From Blautia_A aquisgranensis (GTDB lineage Bacteria > Bacillota > Clostridia > Lachnospirales > Lachnospiraceae): a DNA stretch of 64,000 bases. Positions 60,057-64,000 of the stretch are shown here, piece after piece. The stretch spans positions 18,120-82,119 of the forward strand of contig NZ_JBBMEJ010000017.1 in NCBI RefSeq assembly GCF_040096615.1, written 5' to 3'. The first letter of the stretch is position 1; every line of letters begins with the position of its first letter. Made by a program: the position numbers and the translations under genes. Under the pieces are notes generated by a model. The model was not told the DNA's origin, did not search any database, and saw only the letters and a program-made list of their open reading frames with translations.

Positions 60057-61802
60057 TTACATCTGGTCTTTCGCACCGATATGCGCCTGCCACATATCCC
60101 GGTAGAGAGGGCAGGTTTCCAGCAGCTTCTCATGCGTACCCTGTGCGTGGATGGTTCCATCCTTCACCACAACAATGTTGTCCGCGCCAACAATGGTAGA
60201 CAGCCGGTGTGCGATCACAATCAGGGTCTTGCCGACAGTCAAAGCGGAAATGGCTTTCTGTACCAGCGCCTCATTTTCGGGGTCGATGTAGGCTGTTGCC
60301 TCGTCCAAAATGACAACCGGCGCATTTTTCAGCATGGCGCGGGCGATGGCGATCCGCTGGCGCTCCCCGCCAGAAAGGTGGGAACCGGCGCTGCCGACAA
60401 CCGTATCATAGCCATTGTCCAGCTTGCGGATAAAGGCGTCGCAGCCGCTTTGTTTGGCGGCCTGTTCCACCTCTGCGTCCGTAGCATCGGGCCTTCCCAT
60501 GCGAATATTCTCCCGGATACTGCGGTTAAACAGGTAATTGTCCTGGGACACATAGGAAATCTGATCTGCAATTTCAGACAGCGGTATATCCTTCAGCTCA
60601 TGGCCGCCGAGGGTAATGCTACCGGATGTAACATCCCAATACCCGGCAATCAGCTTCGCCACCGTAGACTTGCCGGAGCCGGACGGACCTACAAGGGCGG
60701 TCATGGTTCCGGGGTGGATGGTGAGATTCACATCATGCAAAACCTCTGTTGTCCCGTCATAGGAAAACGACACAGACCTAAGAGAAATGCCGGTATCTTC
60801 CAGCTTGATCGGCGTTTCTTTATGGTTCAGTTCTTCGGCGTTCAGAAGCTGGCTGATTTCTTCCACATTTGTCCCCAGTACGGCCAAATCGTCCGTAAAG
60901 GTAAAGGCCGCAATAATCGGCCCGATCAGCCCCAGCGAGAAAATCACAATGGACAGGAAGGTGGAAAGCTCCAGACTGCCGGAGAGCCAGAACGCGAAGC
61001 CGCAGGGCAGCACGCAAATCAGCACTGAGGGCAGGATGGCGTTGTAGGCGCTCATGGTTTTCTGGTTTTCCCGCATCCAGTCCACATAGTAGTTGGCGTT
61101 ATAATTCACCGAGTCAGAATATTTTTTGTAGGAACCGGCGGATTGGCTGAACGCTTTCACCACCTCAATGCCTCCGATATATTCCACGATGGCGTCTGCC
61201 ATCTGCTTGCCCGCCTTGACTGCGCCCTCCCACTTGACGGGATAGTTTTTCATACCGGCGGACATAACCGCAAGGCCCACCACGAGAGTGACAAGGGACA
61301 AAAGCGCCATACGCCAGTCCAGAATAAGCAGGTACACGACAATCACAATGGGAACCAGCACATTTGCGGTCATTTCCGGGATCAGGTGTGCAAAGGTCGG
61401 CTCCATTCCCTCCACCCGGTCAACAATCGTCGTTTTATACTGTCCAGAGGGCGTATCCAAAATCGTTCCCATTGGCACACGGGCAAGTTTCTCGGTAATG
61501 TTCTCCCGCAGATCGCGCAGCGTGTAATAGGTTGCTGTGTGGGAAATCGTTGTAGAAAGACAGGAAAACAGCACCTTCCCAAAGTAGCCGCACAGTGCAA
61601 TAATACCAGCGGTCACATAGCGGGAAAAATTCTGTTCCCCAGACAACATCATTGTGACAATATGCGCCACGCAGAAATAGGGCACCATCTGGCAGGCCAC
61701 GCCTAATACCGCAAGAATAATACTGCCGATGAATTTTCCATGATAAGGTTTGCCCCATCCCCATAAGACGCCTATGGGTGACTCCTTCTTTTCTTCTTTC
61801 AC
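60057..61802 (-). CDS. ABC half-transporter, membrane plus ATPase domain (first of pair)
   Basis: 581 residues. Six helices (about 20-310) and an ATPase domain with GPSGSGKSTVAKLI, LSGGERQRIAIARAML and VILDEATAYIDPENEAL. Its ATG overlaps the stop of the EcfA gene by four bases and it ends 14 bases before its partner, so the four proteins are made together. Confidence 0.9.
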   Translation of the reverse strand: MKEEKKESPIGVLWGWGKPYHGKFIGSIILAVLGVACQMVPYFCVAHIVTMMLSGEQNFSRYVTAGIIALCGYFGKVLFSCLSTTISHTATYYTLRDLRENITEKLARVPMGTILDTPSGQYKTTIVDRVEGMEPTFAHLIPEMTANVLVPIVIVVYLLILDWRMALLSLVTLVVGLAVMSAGMKNYPVKWEGAVKAGKQMADAIVEYIGGIEVVKAFSQSAGSYKKYSDSVNYNANYYVDWMRENQKTMSAYNAILPSVLICVLPCGFAFWLSGSLELSTFLSIVIFSLGLIGPIIAAFTFTDDLAVLGTNVEEISQLLNAEELNHKETPIKLEDTGISLRSVSFSYDGTTEVLHDVNLTIHPGTMTALVGPSGSGKSTVAKLIAGYWDVTSGSITLGGHELKDIPLSEIADQISYVSQDNYLFNRSIRENIRMGRPDATDAEVEQAAKQSGCDAFIRKLDNGYDTVVGSAGSHLSGGERQRIAIARAMLKNAPVVILDEATAYIDPENEALVQKAISALTVGKTLIVIAHRLSTIVGADNIVVVKDGTIHAQGTHEKLLETCPLYRDMWQAHIGAKDQM

Positions 61803-63271
61803 TTTACAGATACCCCCTTTATGAAATAGTTTCTAATTTTTTCAAGTCCATCCGCATCCATTGGAAATTGGTCGATGATAGAACCATCTTCAAAATGGAC
61901 AATATCCGTACAACAGTCTAATATCAACTCAAGGTCATGAGTAATGACATACACGGTAATACCCGTGTTCCTGACTTGTCGCAGGACATTTGCAACCTCT
62001 TTCATGTGCTTATAATCAAGGCCGCTGGTCGGTTCATCAAAAAATAAAATAGAGCGTTTAGACGCGATTGCTGAGGCAATCGCTACCCGCTGTTTCTGAC
62101 CGCCGGAGAGGGACATAGGGTGTCTGTCTTTGAAATCTGTCAAATCTAACTCGGCAAGGATTTCCTCAGCCCACTCCTGATTTTCCTCCTCCATACTGAT
62201 CAGGACTTCATCCAGCACAGTTTCCGTAAAAAGCTGGTGATTGACTTCCTGCATCACCATGTAGCAGGTATTTAGTCTGTCTTTAGGCCGATAAGTTCTG
62301 CCGTTCCAGATCACCTCACCGCAGCGCTTTTCAAGGCCGCAGAAACACCGGGAGAAGGTGGACTTTCCAGCTCCATTATTCCCGATGATCCCGACAATAC
62401 GATTTGCGGGGATTTTACTTTCCCGGATGTGCAGCGTTTCCGGTTCGTTTTTGTAGGCAAAGCAGAAATTGCGAAGTTCCATTTGCTGACCGGCCTGGGG
62501 CAATGCTTTCGGCGGCAACAAATCTTCAAGAATAAAGGTACGCAGCCCCAACTTGGCTCTCTGTTGCTCCGTCAGGCTCTCAAACTCCGCTGCGGAGTAA
62601 TCTTTTTCCACCTTTCCGCCGGTAATATAGATAAAACGATCCGCAAGACCGCGCAGATAGTAGAGCCGATGCTCTGACACTATAATTGTTTTCCCCTGCG
62701 ACTTCCAAAACGCAAGTATTGCTCTCAGATCCAGGATAGAGGAAGCATCCAGGTTGGATGACGGCTCATCCATAACCAGCACATCCGGCTCCATGATGGA
62801 TACCCCGGCACAGGCAATTTTTTGCTTTTCCCCGCCGGAGAGATGAAAGATATTGCGTCCCATCAATTTCTCCAGGCGGAAATCCCGGATGGTCTTATCT
62901 AATCGTTCCCGAATACTTTGCTCCGGCTGGCCGAGATTTTCACACCCGAATGTGATTTCGCTGGTTGTGTCCACATTGAAAAATTGTGAGCGGGGGTTTT
63001 GAAACACGCTGCCAACCGTTTTCGCGGTATCATAAAGGGGCTGTTCCGAAACCTTTGCCCCATTTACCCACACTTCTCCATTCATTTTTCCTTCATAGTA
63101 ATGGGGAATCAGACCGTTGATCAGCCTGGTAATTGTCGTTTTTCCACTGCCGCTTTCGCCGCAAAGTACGACGCATTGACCGTCCTCTACGGTCAGATTT
63201 ATATCATGGACTCCACCAGCGTTCTCGTTTTCTTCTCCATAAGAGAAGGTCACATGGTCAATCCGTATCAT
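61799..63271 (-). CDS. ECF transporter double ATPase (EcfA-EcfA' fusion)
   Basis: 490 residues with two ATPase domains: first Walker A GESGSGKTTITRLI and LSGGEKQKIA, second GNNGAGKSTFSRC and LSGGQKQRVAIASAI. A single protein thus provides both ATPases of an energy-coupling-factor importer. The ATG at 63271 follows GGAGGGGG; the frame upstream runs into the EcfT gene and is not used. No S component is inside the window; it may be encoded just beyond 64000. Confidence 0.9.
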   Translation of the reverse strand: MIRIDHVTFSYGEENENAGGVHDINLTVEDGQCVVLCGESGSGKTTITRLINGLIPHYYEGKMNGEVWVNGAKVSEQPLYDTAKTVGSVFQNPRSQFFNVDTTSEITFGCENLGQPEQSIRERLDKTIRDFRLEKLMGRNIFHLSGGEKQKIACAGVSIMEPDVLVMDEPSSNLDASSILDLRAILAFWKSQGKTIIVSEHRLYYLRGLADRFIYITGGKVEKDYSAAEFESLTEQQRAKLGLRTFILEDLLPPKALPQAGQQMELRNFCFAYKNEPETLHIRESKIPANRIVGIIGNNGAGKSTFSRCFCGLEKRCGEVIWNGRTYRPKDRLNTCYMVMQEVNHQLFTETVLDEVLISMEEENQEWAEEILAELDLTDFKDRHPMSLSGGQKQRVAIASAIASKRSILFFDEPTSGLDYKHMKEVANVLRQVRNTGITVYVITHDLELILDCCTDIVHFEDGSIIDQFPMDADGLEKIRNYFIKGVSVK

Positions 63272-63288
63272 AGGTTCACCCCCTCCCG

Positions 63289-64000
63289 TCAAAAAGAAAT
63301 CTGCTGCTGAAACAAAAACAAGGCAAAACAGATAACGCAAAACAGAATCGCAATCAAATCTTGAACATGGAAACCGATCTGGCACACGTTTGTACGTTTA
63401 ACGGGGGCTCCAAGCCCCCGTGTCAACGCAGCAGCAGAAAGTTCATCACCAATCTTCACAACGGACACCATCAAAGGAACAAGGCGATATTCCAACATCA
63501 GGAAAGGATTTTTCCCGCCGAATCGTATGCCCCGCATTTTCATTGCATCCCGGATGGCCTGATATTCTTCGCTGATGGTTGGGAAAAAGCGAAAAATGAC
63601 AGACATTGGAATCACGATTTTTTCCGTGATGTGCATACGCTCCATTGCGCCGATAAACTCACTGATCGAAGTGGATGAGATCAGATAGGCACCTGTCATA
63701 ATGCCGGGCGCAAACCGCGTCATGATAGATGTCACTGCCAGCACGATGAACGAGAGTAATCCGCTCAAACTCGTAAGGGCAATCCGTTCCAGTATAAAGC
63801 AAACCGCATATAGCACCAGATATTTTCCTGCTGTTTTGAAACGGCGTTCCGACAAAATCAGAGCAAAGGGGACAAGGCTTAGACACGGCTTGACGATGTT
63901 CATAATTCCTTCGTTACTGGTACTGTTGCTAGAATATAAATAGTACAAGCCAAAATGAGAAATTCCAAATACACATAAGCATGGTACAATAGAAACATGC
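63289..64000 (-). CDS. ECF transporter transmembrane protein EcfT (start beyond window)
   Basis: At least 237 residues, CbiQ/EcfT family. Hydrophobic segments alternate with the coupling-helix motif RDAMKMRGIRFG (A-R-G type box) and a second one at AAALTRGLGAP, which contact the two ATPases. The frame stays open to the window edge through VPCLCVFGISHFG, so the start probably lies beyond base 64000. It ends 17 bases before the EcfA gene. Confidence 0.82.
   Translation of the reverse strand, partial: HVSIVPCLCVFGISHFGLYYLYSSNSTSNEGIMNIVKPCLSLVPFALILSERRFKTAGKYLVLYAVCFILERIALTSLSGLLSFIVLAVTSIMTRFAPGIMTGAYLISSTSISEFIGAMERMHITEKIVIPMSVIFRFFPTISEEYQAIRDAMKMRGIRFGGKNPFLMLEYRLVPLMVSVVKIGDELSAAALTRGLGAPVKRTNVCQIGFHVQDLIAILFCVICFALFLFQQQISF

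Noticed and set aside
1..64000. tRNA, rRNA genes or CRISPR arrays
   Set aside because: No cloverleaf with a TTCRA arm, no rRNA-like stretch and no regularly spaced direct repeats of CRISPR size were found on reading.

Overview
The window is a low-to-moderate GC Firmicutes chromosome segment, most likely from a gut Lachnospiraceae (Blautia/Roseburia/Dorea-like). Pointers are the protein sequences themselves, the gene order mutS-mutL-miaA and radC-mreBCD-pbp2-minDE-rodA, small clostridial P-loop and DegV proteins, strong AGGAGG ribosome sites and a PcfJ/PcfK-type conjugative element. No rRNA, tRNA or CRISPR array was seen. I would not name a genus from this alone.

Region 1 (1-17.2 kb) is core chromosome with housekeeping and carbon genes: a D-aminoacyl-tRNA deacylase cut by the window edge, a stand-alone tyrosine recombinase, rhamnulose-1-P aldolase behind a repressor-type operator array, DegV, a GNAT, an OmpR-type two-component system, citrate synthase behind a leader that looks like an attenuator, a GH13 enzyme, a MYG1-family hydrolase with an extra C-terminal domain, a MATE pump, DNA polymerase IV and an HD hydrolase. 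Two genes here are internal-deletion pseudogenes: an NCS2 xanthine permease and the MerR regulator beside the MATE gene.

Region 2 (17.3-37.3 kb) is almost all on the minus strand. It starts with mutS-mutL-miaA, a Met-gamma-lyase-like protein and two flavoproteins. A second promoter then drives radC-mreB-mreC-mreD-PBP2-minD-minE-rodA-DD-carboxypeptidase, a rod-shape and septum-placement operon. minC is not in its usual place.

Region 3 (37.35-48.6 kb) is a mobile element inserted just 5' of mutS: integrase, excisionase, a striking protein of nine CC-containing repeats, a tiny membrane peptide, two PcfJ paralogues, a DUF7666-like protein, a PcfK/AcrIIA9-family protein and small orphans. Two of its transcription units start with a promoter followed by a closely similar intrinsic terminator inside the leader. 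No relaxase or type IV secretion gene is visible.

Region 4 (48.6-64 kb) is accessory. It holds a lone plus-strand protein with a degenerate GGADGPT motif, and then a visibly GC-rich minus-strand block. First in that block is an operon of four different SAM methyltransferases, two alpha/beta hydrolases, a thiazoline-carboxylate-hydrolase-like protein, a membrane protein and a broken ketopantoate-reductase-like gene. Next to it sits a TetR gene, and the operon starts behind two DtxR-like GTTAG/CTAAC palindromes. After a 0.8 kb stretch of element remnants comes a second operon: EcfT, a double EcfA ATPase, two ABC half-transporters and a DtxR-family metalloregulator. The palindromes suggest, as a hypothesis, that the methyltransferase operon and the transporter operon form one metal-linked system.
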